From: Ferrimonas pelagia
GTDB taxonomy: Bacteria; Pseudomonadota; Gammaproteobacteria; Enterobacterales; Shewanellaceae
Length of the DNA stretch: 64,000 bases
Direction: 5' to 3'
Assembly: GCF_039543565.1 (NCBI RefSeq)
Contig: NZ_BAABJZ010000003.1
Location: forward strand, 124,001 to 188,000
Within the stretch, counting starts at the first letter, position 1; the number at the start of each line of letters is the position of its first letter. Below are positions 53,515 to 62,345 of this stretch, in pieces. A program made the translations under genes and the position numbers. The notes under the pieces were generated by a model. That model was not told where the DNA came from. It did not search any database and saw only the letters and a program-made list of their open reading frames with translations.

Positions 53515-56121
53515 CTAACGCTCACCGTGTGTCGGCTTATCCAAAGCGGCCCGTTGACTCGACAGCTCTAACGGCTGCACCCTCAAGCTGCGCCCGGGCC
53601 GAGCCTCATCGACCGAGCGGGCCCGCACCTCGACGCTGCCGTCCACTGAGACCGGTTGCTGCCAGCGCTGCCAAGCCCCATCGCCAATGCGATACTCCAG
53701 CGGCAAACCGGGGAAGATCGCGTTGGTGTGCAACTGCCCTTGAGCGATCTGCGCCCCCGGCGTGGGGATCCGATAAGCCACCCCGCTGCGATCCAACTTG
53801 GCCAGCTCCTGCTGTCCAAGCAAGGCCGCAAACCGCCGCCAATCCGCATCCCGTTGTGCCTGCTGCTGAAAATGACGTGTGTCTGGGCCAAAGTCGCGAC
53901 CCGGCCGGTAAGCCAGCTCCCAGTCAGCCCGATGCCATGCCCGCTCCGCCAACGCCAACAGGCGGGGAAACAGCTTGTATTCGATCACATCGGCATGGCG
54001 GGTGGTTTCGGTCCACAGTTGGCCCTGGATCCCGCGCAGTCCGTGAGCGAGCAAGCGCGGCAACGTATCTTTGGCCTGATAGCCATTGCCTTGACGATCA
54101 CGCCAGATCTCAGCGTGCACCGGCAGATTATCGGGCTGCAGACTGAACACCTTATAACTGTTGGTATTCCGACTACCCCAGTAGTAACCGCCCTCGTCCG
54201 GATCGGCCTCATAGGGAAAATCAAAATAGAGCGCGTCCGGGCTGGACAGCACCACATCCCAGCCCAGCCTCATCTGTTGATGGGCCTTTGCGTGTCCGCC
54301 CCAGGCCAACAGATCCCAACTGTAAGAGGTCACTGGGATATCCAGCTGGGCAGCGGCTTTGAGCATGCCATCGCTCCACCCCGCTGCCCGAATGCCACGC
54401 TCATTGAGCAACTGCACCACCCGGCGGATGAAATAGCCGGTCAGCGCCTCAGTGGAATCCAGATCCAGCTCCGAGGCGATCAGGGCCTCGCAACGCGGCG
54501 AGTGATCCCAGGCGTGCTCGGTCTCGTCCGCACCGATGTGATACATCCTCAACGGCACGCCAGCGGCGTCATGCATCGCCTTCACCTCATCGAGCACCTT
54601 GCCGATAAAGGCGTAGCTGGAGTCCAGGCACGGATTGATGGTGTTATCGGTGTAATACTGCACCGACAGGTATTGGGGCGCGTCTTCCACGTCGTGCAGC
54701 CGGTATTGATCGGCCTGCTCGGTCTTGCCCTGCGCGAGCAATCGCCGTTGACGCAGCCCCATCGCCGCCACCGCAGCGCGCGAATGACCCGGCATGTCCA
54801 GCGACGGGATCACCTCAATATGGCGCTTTGCCGCATACTGCAGCAACGCGATGTACTCCTCACGGCTCAGATAGCCATTGACCGCACTGGTGGGATCCGT
54901 GCCCGCCCCCAACTGCGGCAACAAACAACGCTGCTCGCTGTCATCGGCGCAGCGCTGCGCCCCCAGCTCCGTCAGCTCAGGCAAACCGGGGATCGCCAAA
55001 CGCCAGCCCTCATCGTCCGCCATGTGCAGGTGCAACTTGTTGAGTTTATAGGCCGCCATCTGATCCAGCAGGGTATAAAGCGCCGCTTCACCGCTGTAAT
55101 TACGTGCGATATCGATGTGCATGCCCCGATAGTCATAGCGAGGCTCATCGACGATCTGAACCGCAGGCAGGGTGGGCTCATCCAGCCGGATCAAGCCAGC
55201 GAGCGTCTGCAAGCCGTAAAACGCCCCCGTTTGGGTTGATGCCACGATCCGGATCGCCTCCGCCCCCACCGTCAGTCGATAGCCCTCCGCCGCCAACCCA
55301 GACTCGCGACTCAGATGGATCGGCACGCCATGCGCATCGGCATCAAAACCCAGCAACGCCAGACGCTGCCATGGCGCCGTCATCGCAGAAAATTCATTGC
55401 TCAGCAGGTGCCAGCCCCGCGCCAGATGCACCGGCGCTTCGTCCAGAAAGGTTAGTGTGCGCGGCGTCGGCACCACGCCCCGGGCCGCGCTGGGCTGGGC
55501 GCCCAGTGCATGGTTAACCTGATACAACCGCTGCGCCGTCGCCAACGGGGTATGGTCCTGCGCCGTACGCTTCAGCTGGCGCTCGGGATCGGTCAGTGGC
55601 TCGACAAAGGGCAGATCCCACAACCCGGTCTCAGGATCGCGCGCCTCTCGGGTTGAGGCGATCACAGCCGGCTCGGCCCCCTCCATCATCAATATATAAT
55701 TGGGGATCGCATCCCAATTGGACACACTCCAGAAGTTGGCGCGAAACGGCACGCTGATCTGCTCGCCCGGCGCCAAGCCAGCAAACGCCGCCGTTGGATA
55801 GAGCCGATGCAGATCGCCATTAAGGTGCTCTATCTGCAGTGGCCCTTCTGCGCTTTGCACGAAGGAGATCTGACTGAAACGGATCTCCCAGCCACTGGCA
55901 GGCAAGGGGCTCTCCCCCGCGGTTAGCGTGATCTGCGCTCGGTAGCAGGCACCATCGCCCTTCGCGGGATCGCACTGCGGATCCGGCCGGTTGTCCAACA
56001 CCTGATAGCGCACATCCAATTGCTGAGCCAGCGGCACCAACGGTTGCTCGGACGTCGGCTGACAACCCATCAATACGCCGGTTAGGCCCAACAAACCCAA
56101 GCACCACATCACTCGTGACAT
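53515..56121 (-). CDS. GH20 beta-N-acetylhexosaminidase (chitobiase), lipoprotein
   Basis: 868 residues from the ATG at 56121, preceded by AGGGAAGATACG. Lipobox LMGC (about Cys20) anchors it. Residues about 30-180 resemble the chitobiase N-terminal carbohydrate-binding domain (GWEIRFSQISF, then FWSVSNWDAIPNY). A GH20b domain is followed by the catalytic barrel with DYRGMHIDIARN, LHLHMADDEGWRLAIPG, HIGADETEHAW (catalytic Asp-Glu near residue 530) and WTETTR. The C-terminus has an Ig-like domain. It releases GlcNAc from chitobiose and short chitooligosaccharides outside the cytoplasm. It is the first gene of the nag operon, with a candidate NagR site about 195 bp upstream. Confidence 0.95.
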   Translation of the reverse strand: MSRVMWCLGLLGLTGVLMGCQPTSEQPLVPLAQQLDVRYQVLDNRPDPQCDPAKGDGACYRAQITLTAGESPLPASGWEIRFSQISFVQSAEGPLQIEHLNGDLHRLYPTAAFAGLAPGEQISVPFRANFWSVSNWDAIPNYILMMEGAEPAVIASTREARDPETGLWDLPFVEPLTDPERQLKRTAQDHTPLATAQRLYQVNHALGAQPSAARGVVPTPRTLTFLDEAPVHLARGWHLLSNEFSAMTAPWQRLALLGFDADAHGVPIHLSRESGLAAEGYRLTVGAEAIRIVASTQTGAFYGLQTLAGLIRLDEPTLPAVQIVDEPRYDYRGMHIDIARNYSGEAALYTLLDQMAAYKLNKLHLHMADDEGWRLAIPGLPELTELGAQRCADDSEQRCLLPQLGAGTDPTSAVNGYLSREEYIALLQYAAKRHIEVIPSLDMPGHSRAAVAAMGLRQRRLLAQGKTEQADQYRLHDVEDAPQYLSVQYYTDNTINPCLDSSYAFIGKVLDEVKAMHDAAGVPLRMYHIGADETEHAWDHSPRCEALIASELDLDSTEALTGYFIRRVVQLLNERGIRAAGWSDGMLKAAAQLDIPVTSYSWDLLAWGGHAKAHQQMRLGWDVVLSSPDALYFDFPYEADPDEGGYYWGSRNTNSYKVFSLQPDNLPVHAEIWRDRQGNGYQAKDTLPRLLAHGLRGIQGQLWTETTRHADVIEYKLFPRLLALAERAWHRADWELAYRPGRDFGPDTRHFQQQAQRDADWRRFAALLGQQELAKLDRSGVAYRIPTPGAQIAQGQLHTNAIFPGLPLEYRIGDGAWQRWQQPVSVDGSVEVRARSVDEARPGRSLRVQPLELSSQRAALDKPTHGER

Positions 56122-56315
56122 CGTATCTTCCCTGTCTACTCTGCCCTCGGGCAGCAATAAAAAACGCCGTCTGCGATCGTACAACACACGGCGGATGCCT
56201 CTACCAAGAGGGGTGGCAAGATCGTCAAAGGCAACGCCATTGGGGAGAGATCCCCCACCTCGGTGGCTCGCACAGCAAGCTCGACATCAAAATTGTGTTA
56301 CATCCTGAACGCCAT

Positions 56316-56333
56316 AATGACAACGCTGTCATT
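56316..56333. promoter_or_regulatory. Candidate NagR operator upstream of the hexosaminidase-nag operon
   Basis: AATGACA and TGTCATT flank ACGC, an 18-bp palindrome with perfect 7-bp arms. The same arms and spacing recur at 60120-60137. On the minus strand its TTGTCA arm is followed after 17 bp by TAACAC, so it could overlap a -35 box and block transcription. Confidence 0.7.
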
Positions 56334-56487
56334 TCCTGTCCAGCGCTAATTTGACTTTTTGTTCACAAACAACCGACATCGCCACTACACACGCCAGCGA
56401 CGGCTAAGTCCGCCTCGACAACAGTGACTTAGCAAAAGCCAGCCCGACTTTCCTTTGCGCGTCATCTCCCTGCCAGGCAGCCAGGTA

Positions 56488-56513
56488 CAAAAAAGCCCCC
56501 AAAACTGGGGGCT
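56488..56513 (-). terminator. Terminator of the SapC gene
   Basis: AGCCCCC (56494-56500) pairs with GGGGGCT (56507-56513) around a 6-nt loop, followed by six T residues on the minus strand. It separates sapC from the nag operon. Confidence 0.92.
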
Positions 56514-56541
56514 CTATGCCGGAACAAACGCAATCGCGAGA

Positions 56542-57240
56542 TCAGGCTTGTTTTTGCGCCTTCATGTGCGCCAAGCGATTGATCTGTTGCAGCGACGTCA
56601 GGTGCGCGTAGATCGGGCCCAGCAGGCCACGCTTGCGCAGATCAGCAAACTTGTCGTCATCCAACTCGTTCAGCTTCTTCTCATCCACCATGTAAACGCC
56701 GTTGAGGTTGACGCTCTGCTCGTTAAAGCGGACGGTCAGGGTCTGGGTGTGCAACAGGCCCAGCTCAGCCAAGTGCGCCACGAAGTGGTGGGTAAACTGG
56801 CTCGCTTCCACGTACTGGCCCAGCTTCTGCTTGCGCATCTCGAAGTACTCGGTCGGCTCACCCTGCTCGGTGTACAACTGATTGCCTTCGGTTTCAGACA
56901 ACAGCTCGCTGTCTTCCTTCACCGCCACGATCATCTGACCTTCATTTTTGGCATCCGGCACCAGCATCAAAGGGTAATGACCGATGGCCGCAGGGATGTA
57001 GATCCCTTGCCATTTATCGCCACAGAACAGGTTCTCTTCTGGCTTAAGGCCCAGCATCACCACAGCCTGAAACTGCTCGTTTTCGCCGTTTTTAACAAAC
57101 ACGATCGGGTATTCGGTTGCCGCCTGCACAAACTCATGCGCCACAACGGGAGCGATGTGCTGATCTTTCACGTGCTGGAAACCGGGATCCGCCTTGATGC
57201 GGGTATTTGCGTGTTTGCTCGCTTGCAATGGGGCAATCAT
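56542..57240 (-). CDS. SapC family protein
   Basis: 232 residues, no signal peptide. It matches the SapC family: FVQAATEYPIVFVKN, GLKPEENLF, WQGIYIPAAIGHYP, and a helical C-terminal half. SapC-like genes often accompany TonB-dependent receptors for chitin or GlcNAc in Gram-negative bacteria, as here; the biochemical role is unknown, and the name derives from a Campylobacter surface-layer locus. The ATG follows GGAGAATAAGA. It lies downstream of the receptor at 57425-60070 but behind that gene's terminator, and has its own terminator, so it is probably a single-gene unit. Confidence 0.9.
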   Translation of the reverse strand: MIAPLQASKHANTRIKADPGFQHVKDQHIAPVVAHEFVQAATEYPIVFVKNGENEQFQAVVMLGLKPEENLFCGDKWQGIYIPAAIGHYPLMLVPDAKNEGQMIVAVKEDSELLSETEGNQLYTEQGEPTEYFEMRKQKLGQYVEASQFTHHFVAHLAELGLLHTQTLTVRFNEQSVNLNGVYMVDEKKLNELDDDKFADLRKRGLLGPIYAHLTSLQQINRLAHMKAQKQA

Positions 57241-57374
57241 TCTTATTCTCCAAAACTATCAACCGGCCATAAACTACCTGTTAATTGTGAAAGAAAAAAG
57301 AGGGGGTGCTCTCACATTGGAGTTTGCATCGCTGATCCCGTAGCTCTGAACGGGCCTAGCGCACAGGACTGATC

Positions 57375-57400
57375 AAAAAGCCCCACCAACGTGGGGCTTT
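57375..57400 (-). terminator. Terminator of the second TonB-dependent receptor gene
   Basis: AAAGCCCCAC pairs with GTGGGGCTTT (57377-57386 with 57391-57400) around CAAC, and further T residues follow on the minus strand. Confidence 0.93.
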
Positions 57401-57424
57401 CGCATCCTGACAAGATCATGAAGC

Positions 57425-60070
57425 TCAGAATCTCAGGTTCGCACCGATCACGAAACGACGGCCATTTTGATAGATAGACATCAAACGGCTCTTGTCCGTG
57501 CTGAACTCAACCACTTCCTCGTCCGTCAGGTTGACGGCTTCAAACACGATTTGAACATTGTCGGTCACGTCATACGATGAGGAGAAATCCAACTGACCGA
57601 AGTCGTCGTTCCACAATTCAGCGCCGGAGTAATGCAGCCCCTTGTACCATTCGGTGCGGTAGTTATACATCAGGCGTGCACCAAAGGTGTCGTTCTCATA
57701 GTAAGCCGTTACGTTGGCCATATGTTCAGACACACCAGGAACCAACCCCGAACCCGACACGGCGATGTCTCGCGCCTCATCGTTACCCGCATCCGTGTAG
57801 GTGTAGTTGGTGATCACACCGAAACCACCAAAGTCATGCTGATACGTTAGCTCCACACCCTCGGTGCTGCCACCGGCCCCATTAAGCGGCTGAGTGAAGG
57901 TCACCAGAACATCGCTGTCGGTTTCCTCATCATAAACGTAAGACTGGGTTTCGCCGCTGGTACGATAGCTCTGAATGTCCTTATAGAAATAGGTGGCAGA
58001 GAACAGCGAAGCATCGTCGAAGTACCATTCCCAGGCCAGATCGTACTGATTGGCGATCTCTGGCAGCAGGTTAGGGTTCCCTCGCGTTCCCCGCGGCTGA
58101 GCCACGCCTAAATCCCCTTGGATCGCGACAGGCGCCAGATCCGAGAAATTAGGACGCGCCATCACTCGAGCTGCGCTAAAGCGCACGATCTGATCGTACG
58201 TCATATCAAACGCAATATTAAAGCTCGGCAGCACCTCAGTATAAGAGCGGGTTTCCGTCACCCAGGTGGCATCCGTCACCGTCAGCCACTCACGATCTAT
58301 GGTCCGGAACGGGCTGTTACCACTGTACTGATAGGAGCTGGCCGTCTGATCGGTCGAGACCACCCGAACCCCGACATTGCCTCGAAAACCTTCGCCATCA
58401 AAGTTACCCATGACATAACCCGCGAAGATCTCTTCTTTGACCGCCCAGATCTCGTTCAACGCTTCGCTGATCGCGTAATCCGCGTCCGGACCAAAGGCAA
58501 TGTTCCACATCGCATCACGATTGTGCGCGATCTGCTGGGTCATGTTGCCGGAAACCACATCGGTGCCGACGCTTACACTGCCTTTATCGCCCAGCCCACA
58601 CTCTGCCCAAGTCACGCACTGGGCAAAGAAGTCCGCCAGATAGCTCGAATCTGGATTGGAGGAGGTACCTGGCCCATGCCAGCTGTACACCTGGCGATCC
58701 TGAGTCCGTTCGTGGTCGCGGTACTTCAGGCCGGTTTTGATGGCGGTAAAGGCGCCCAACTCAACCGGGATATCAAAATCGAACTGAGCATAGGTTTCTT
58801 CATCCGTTGTTGGCTTGTTCCCGCCCCAGATCCAACCGGGCTTCACCTGACTCGGATCGGCCGAATCGATGGTGGTGTTCAGCTGAGGCGTGCCTCGCAG
58901 ATCATAATCATAACCGCCGCCACTGACCGGGCCCGCGCTGTAGGAAGCCTCATTGTAGGTTCCCCCCTCCGCTTGGGTCGTTCCCACTTGCGCGTGGAAC
59001 GAGAACGCGTCACCGGCGTAATTAAAGTCCAGATCGTAAGACTCGGTTTCCGTTCGAGATTCCCGGTTAATAAAGTTGTACTCCATGGTTCCCGCTTGCG
59101 CCGTCCCCGCAACAATATTGCCATTGGTCACCGCCGTATCGGTCAGATCAGCGACGTTATTACCTGGGAAGATCAACCAGTTTTGATTCTGGTTGTCGGA
59201 ATCTAACTCAGAATACAAGGCATTGAAGGTCAGATCCCAATTGTCGCCCGGGGCGATCTGGAAGCTACCGAAAACCGTTGTCCGTTCACGCTCCTGCTCA
59301 AATCGCGGTACGCCAATGACGCTGGGCACCTTGCCACCGCCATCGACATCATTCCAACCGAGGACTTCAACGCCTTCGCGAACGACAGTGCGAGAATCAG
59401 ATACCGCAGAGATCAGGAAGCCATAACTCTCTTGATCATTTTTCCAAGAATATAAGCCGGACAAATTCGGCTCGAACTCTTCTGATACCTCTGAGTATTG
59501 ACCCTTAGCGCTAAACTGGAACGTGTTCGCATCCAATTGCAGCGGACGGCGCGTACGCATCAACACCGTACCGCCAATAGAGCCTTCATCGATGTCAGCT
59601 TGGGACGACTTATACACCTCCAGATCCGACACCAATGAAGAGGGCAGCAAGGTAAAGTTAAAGCCACGGGAAGGGCTATCAAGAATAAACCAGTCGGCTG
59701 TCGCCACATTCTGACCATTGAGCAGGGTCCGGTTTTTGGTGGCATCCGAACCTCGAATGGTGATCTTTTCACCTTCACCAAATTCGCGGCTTACCGCGAC
59801 ACCTGTGATACGAGACAAGGATTCAGCCACGTTATTATCTGGGAACTTACCGATATCTTCTGCCGTGATCGCATCCACAACAGAATCATTGAATCGTTTG
59901 GTGTTTATCGACGCCTTGGCGCTGGCTCGGATCCCGCGCACCTCAATCACTTCGACCTGGTCATCGCCTTGCGCTGCCACCGCCGTGGCTGGGATCACCG
60001 CCGCCGCGCCTAATACTGTGGCGATGGAGGTCGCCAGTAGATGGTGCTTAAACTTACCCGTTCCCATCAT
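57425..60070 (-). CDS. TonB-dependent receptor, probable chitooligosaccharide/GlcNAc importer
   Basis: 881 residues with a signal peptide (ATAVAA-QG). The N-terminus reads VEVIEVRGIRASAKASI, then the plug (VVDAITAEDIGKFPDNNVAE, LSRITGVAVSREFGEGEKI) and a barrel ending FVIGANLRF with the terminal Phe. It belongs to the same broad class as the receptor at 31122-33866. The candidate NagR operator at 60120-60137 lies 50 bp upstream, which ties it to chitin or GlcNAc uptake across the outer membrane. The ATG follows GGAAGAGGATA. It is followed by the SapC gene. Confidence 0.93.
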   Translation of the reverse strand: MMGTGKFKHHLLATSIATVLGAAAVIPATAVAAQGDDQVEVIEVRGIRASAKASINTKRFNDSVVDAITAEDIGKFPDNNVAESLSRITGVAVSREFGEGEKITIRGSDATKNRTLLNGQNVATADWFILDSPSRGFNFTLLPSSLVSDLEVYKSSQADIDEGSIGGTVLMRTRRPLQLDANTFQFSAKGQYSEVSEEFEPNLSGLYSWKNDQESYGFLISAVSDSRTVVREGVEVLGWNDVDGGGKVPSVIGVPRFEQERERTTVFGSFQIAPGDNWDLTFNALYSELDSDNQNQNWLIFPGNNVADLTDTAVTNGNIVAGTAQAGTMEYNFINRESRTETESYDLDFNYAGDAFSFHAQVGTTQAEGGTYNEASYSAGPVSGGGYDYDLRGTPQLNTTIDSADPSQVKPGWIWGGNKPTTDEETYAQFDFDIPVELGAFTAIKTGLKYRDHERTQDRQVYSWHGPGTSSNPDSSYLADFFAQCVTWAECGLGDKGSVSVGTDVVSGNMTQQIAHNRDAMWNIAFGPDADYAISEALNEIWAVKEEIFAGYVMGNFDGEGFRGNVGVRVVSTDQTASSYQYSGNSPFRTIDREWLTVTDATWVTETRSYTEVLPSFNIAFDMTYDQIVRFSAARVMARPNFSDLAPVAIQGDLGVAQPRGTRGNPNLLPEIANQYDLAWEWYFDDASLFSATYFYKDIQSYRTSGETQSYVYDEETDSDVLVTFTQPLNGAGGSTEGVELTYQHDFGGFGVITNYTYTDAGNDEARDIAVSGSGLVPGVSEHMANVTAYYENDTFGARLMYNYRTEWYKGLHYSGAELWNDDFGQLDFSSSYDVTDNVQIVFEAVNLTDEEVVEFSTDKSRLMSIYQNGRRFVIGANLRF

Positions 60071-60119
60071 TATCCTCTTCCTTGTGCTTGTTATCGTCTG
60101 TCATGTCAGTTCCATGGCA

Positions 60120-60137
60120 AATGACAGCGTTGTCATG
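60120..60137. promoter_or_regulatory. Candidate NagR operator upstream of the TonB receptor
   Basis: ATGACA and TGTCAT flank GCGT (60121-60136), matching the site at 56316-56333 in arms and 4-bp spacing. It lies 50 bp before the receptor start, a position suited to repression. Confidence 0.7.
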
Positions 60138-60591
60138 GATAGCAATTAAGTTATACAAGGATTGCGACAATCGCCACATTTTTGACTCTTTTTTTTAACC
60201 CTTTGAATTCATGCAGTTAAGAGTTATAGTGGCAACAACTACGAAGTATCGCGATCTCTGTGGACAAAAATTCAGGTTCAAAATGAGGATGATCCTCGTT
60301 AGGAGACTTGCTGGCCATAACCGAGCACCGTTCATCGCTTTGCGTCTGCACAGATAGAGCGGCATAGGTACGTTACGGCAGCCGCCTCACTCGAAGTCAG
60401 CTCAATATATGCACCGACAACGACAACTCAGCCCATGTCTGCTGAACGCGTGGTGATATGTCTCGTTTCACGAACGAACAGAACGAAATTCACGCTTTTG
60501 CCCTTGTGCAAACACAGAACCTGCGAGACCAAACCGCAAGTGAGTCGTAAAATTTCACTTTTCGCTGCCACACGGTGATCTAGATGGTATT
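60138..60591. other. Intergenic region between the receptor and ndh
   Basis: About 450 bp with no supported gene between two divergent units. It should hold the receptor promoter at its left end. One 75-codon minus-strand frame (60428-60655) has no recognisable content. Confidence 0.5.
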
Positions 60592-60620
60592 TTGACAAAA
60601 GCCTCGGTAAAAAATTAACT
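60592..60620 (+). promoter_or_regulatory. Candidate promoter of ndh
   Basis: A perfect -35 TTGACA (60592-60597) with a 17-bp spacer to TTAACT (60615-60620), a weak -10. It lies about 180 bp before the ndh start. Confidence 0.4.
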
Positions 60621-60800
60621 TTTGATCGAAAATACTGTGTAAAATCGCTCAGCAAGGCGCCTTAATTGAAAGAAAATGACATTCGAGCACCGCTCTGTCA
60701 TCAATGCCCTACACACCTCAGACCGCGCAGAAACGTGGCTATCTTCTGAGGCACGGCATGCGTCAAACGGATTTTCAATACTTATAAATCGGAGTCAATA

Positions 60801-62090
60801 ATGACCAAGATCGTAGTTGTCGGCGGTGGCGCTGGCGGTATGGAGCTTCTGGGTAAAATCGGTCGTAAGCTGGGCAAAAAAGGCAAGGCTGAGATCACCC
60901 TGGTTGACGTATGTGATCACCACATCTGGAAAGCCCTACTGCACGAACTGGCAACCGGTAGCCTGGACGAAGGGATCAACGCCGTTGATTACCGCGTACA
61001 CGGCTCCCAGACTGGCTACAAATTTGAGCAGGGTGCACTGGCTGGCGTAGACCGTGAAAACCGCAAGGTGATCCTGGCGCCAATGAAGAACGCCCAAGGC
61101 GAAGAAGTTCTGCCAGAGCGCGAGCTGGACTACGACTACCTGGTACTGGGGATCGGCGCGGTCACCAACGACTTCGGTATCCCAGGTGTTCAAGAGCACT
61201 GTGACTTCCTGGATCTGACCGATCAAGCGATGGATCTGCGTAAGAAGATCCTGACCCGCTTCCTGCAGTACGCCAAGAACCCAGATCACGATCACTTCGA
61301 GATCGCCATCGTAGGCTCCGGCGCGACCGGCGTTGAAATGGCTGCTGAGATGCACCACGCTGCAGACATCCTGCGCGGTTACGGCTACGAAATTAAGCCG
61401 GACCTGCTGAAAGTAAACCTGATCGAAGCCGCTGACAAAGTGATGCCGGGCCTGGAGCAGGACAGCCTGCAACAAGCCGTCGACAAGCAGCTGCGCGATC
61501 TGGGTATCGAGATCCACACCAGCACCATGGTGACTGAAGTGACCGAGAAAGGCATGAACACCAAGTGTGGTAAGTTCATCCCTGCCGATCTGATGATCTG
61601 GGCCGCTGGCGTAAAAGCCCCAGAAGTCCTGAGCACCCTGGATCTGCAAACCAACCGTGCCAACCAGATCAAAGTCGGTCAGAACTGTCAGTCCATCGAC
61701 GACAAACGCATCTTCTCCTTCGGTGACTGTGCAGAATGTCCTCAGCCAGACGGTTCTTACACCCCACCACGTGGCCAAACCGCTCGTCAAATGGCGCTGC
61801 TGTGTGGCGATCACCTGATGAAGCTGCTCAAAGACGAGAACGCTGAGCTGAAGCCTTACGTTTACCACAACCTGGGTGGCTTCGTGAACATGTCCAAGTT
61901 CCACACCGTGGGCAACATGTTTACCTTCCTCAAAGGCGGCGTAAACGTTCACGGCTGGCCAGCGCGCTTTGTTTACACCACCCTGTACCGTCGCCACATG
62001 CTGGCCCTGCACGGTCCAGTTAAAGGTGTCTTCATGCTGGGTCTGAACGGGATGCAGCGTTGGATGCGTCCAGAGCTGAAGATCTGGTAA
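60801..62090 (+). CDS. ndh: Type II NADH dehydrogenase
   Basis: 429 residues. Non-proton-pumping NADH:quinone oxidoreductase with two Rossmann motifs: FAD-binding VVVGGGAGGMELLGKIG near the start and NADH-binding IAIVGSGATGVEMAAEM at about 170. The FAD-contacting FSFGDCAE and the C-terminal amphipathic membrane-binding segment (about 375-429, with WPARFVYTTLYRRHM) are present. The length matches Escherichia coli Ndh (434). The ATG follows CGGAGTCAATA. It feeds electrons from sugar catabolism into the quinone pool. The gene uses a markedly more biased codon set than its neighbours, consistent with high expression. Confidence 0.96.
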   Translation: MTKIVVVGGGAGGMELLGKIGRKLGKKGKAEITLVDVCDHHIWKALLHELATGSLDEGINAVDYRVHGSQTGYKFEQGALAGVDRENRKVILAPMKNAQGEEVLPERELDYDYLVLGIGAVTNDFGIPGVQEHCDFLDLTDQAMDLRKKILTRFLQYAKNPDHDHFEIAIVGSGATGVEMAAEMHHAADILRGYGYEIKPDLLKVNLIEAADKVMPGLEQDSLQQAVDKQLRDLGIEIHTSTMVTEVTEKGMNTKCGKFIPADLMIWAAGVKAPEVLSTLDLQTNRANQIKVGQNCQSIDDKRIFSFGDCAECPQPDGSYTPPRGQTARQMALLCGDHLMKLLKDENAELKPYVYHNLGGFVNMSKFHTVGNMFTFLKGGVNVHGWPARFVYTTLYRRHMLALHGPVKGVFMLGLNGMQRWMRPELKIW

Positions 62091-62118
62091 TTCAGGTATA
62101 ACCACCTGAAACACCAAC

Positions 62119-62147
62119 AAAGGGGAAGCCATCGGCTTCCCCTTTTT
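62119..62147 (+). terminator. Terminator of ndh
   Basis: AAAGGGGAAGCC pairs with GGCTTCCCCTTT around ATC (from 62119), ending in TTTTT; about 28 bp past the stop codon. Confidence 0.93.
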
Positions 62148-62345
62148 GTTGTCTCCCTCCAGCCGCTCGCCGCCCGACAGAGCGAGCGGCGACACCCTCG
62201 CCAGTCGTAATGTATGCATGTCGCTCAGACATAAAATCAAACCTGAACAACGACTTAAACAAAAAATTCGCGCCGACCGCCCCTTGTCGTACACGCTGAC
62301 CTGTGCCACCATCACAAGCAACTATCCTGTCGCAGTCAAATTATC

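Noticed and set aside
60622..60635. FNR-like half-site (TTGATCGAAAATAC) upstream of ndh
   Set aside because: Only one half matches the consensus; too weak to call even though ndh is FNR-regulated in Escherichia coli.
60676..60701. ATGACA and TGTCAT arms upstream of ndh
   Set aside because: The spacing is 14 bp rather than the 4 bp of the two convincing NagR sites, so it is probably chance.
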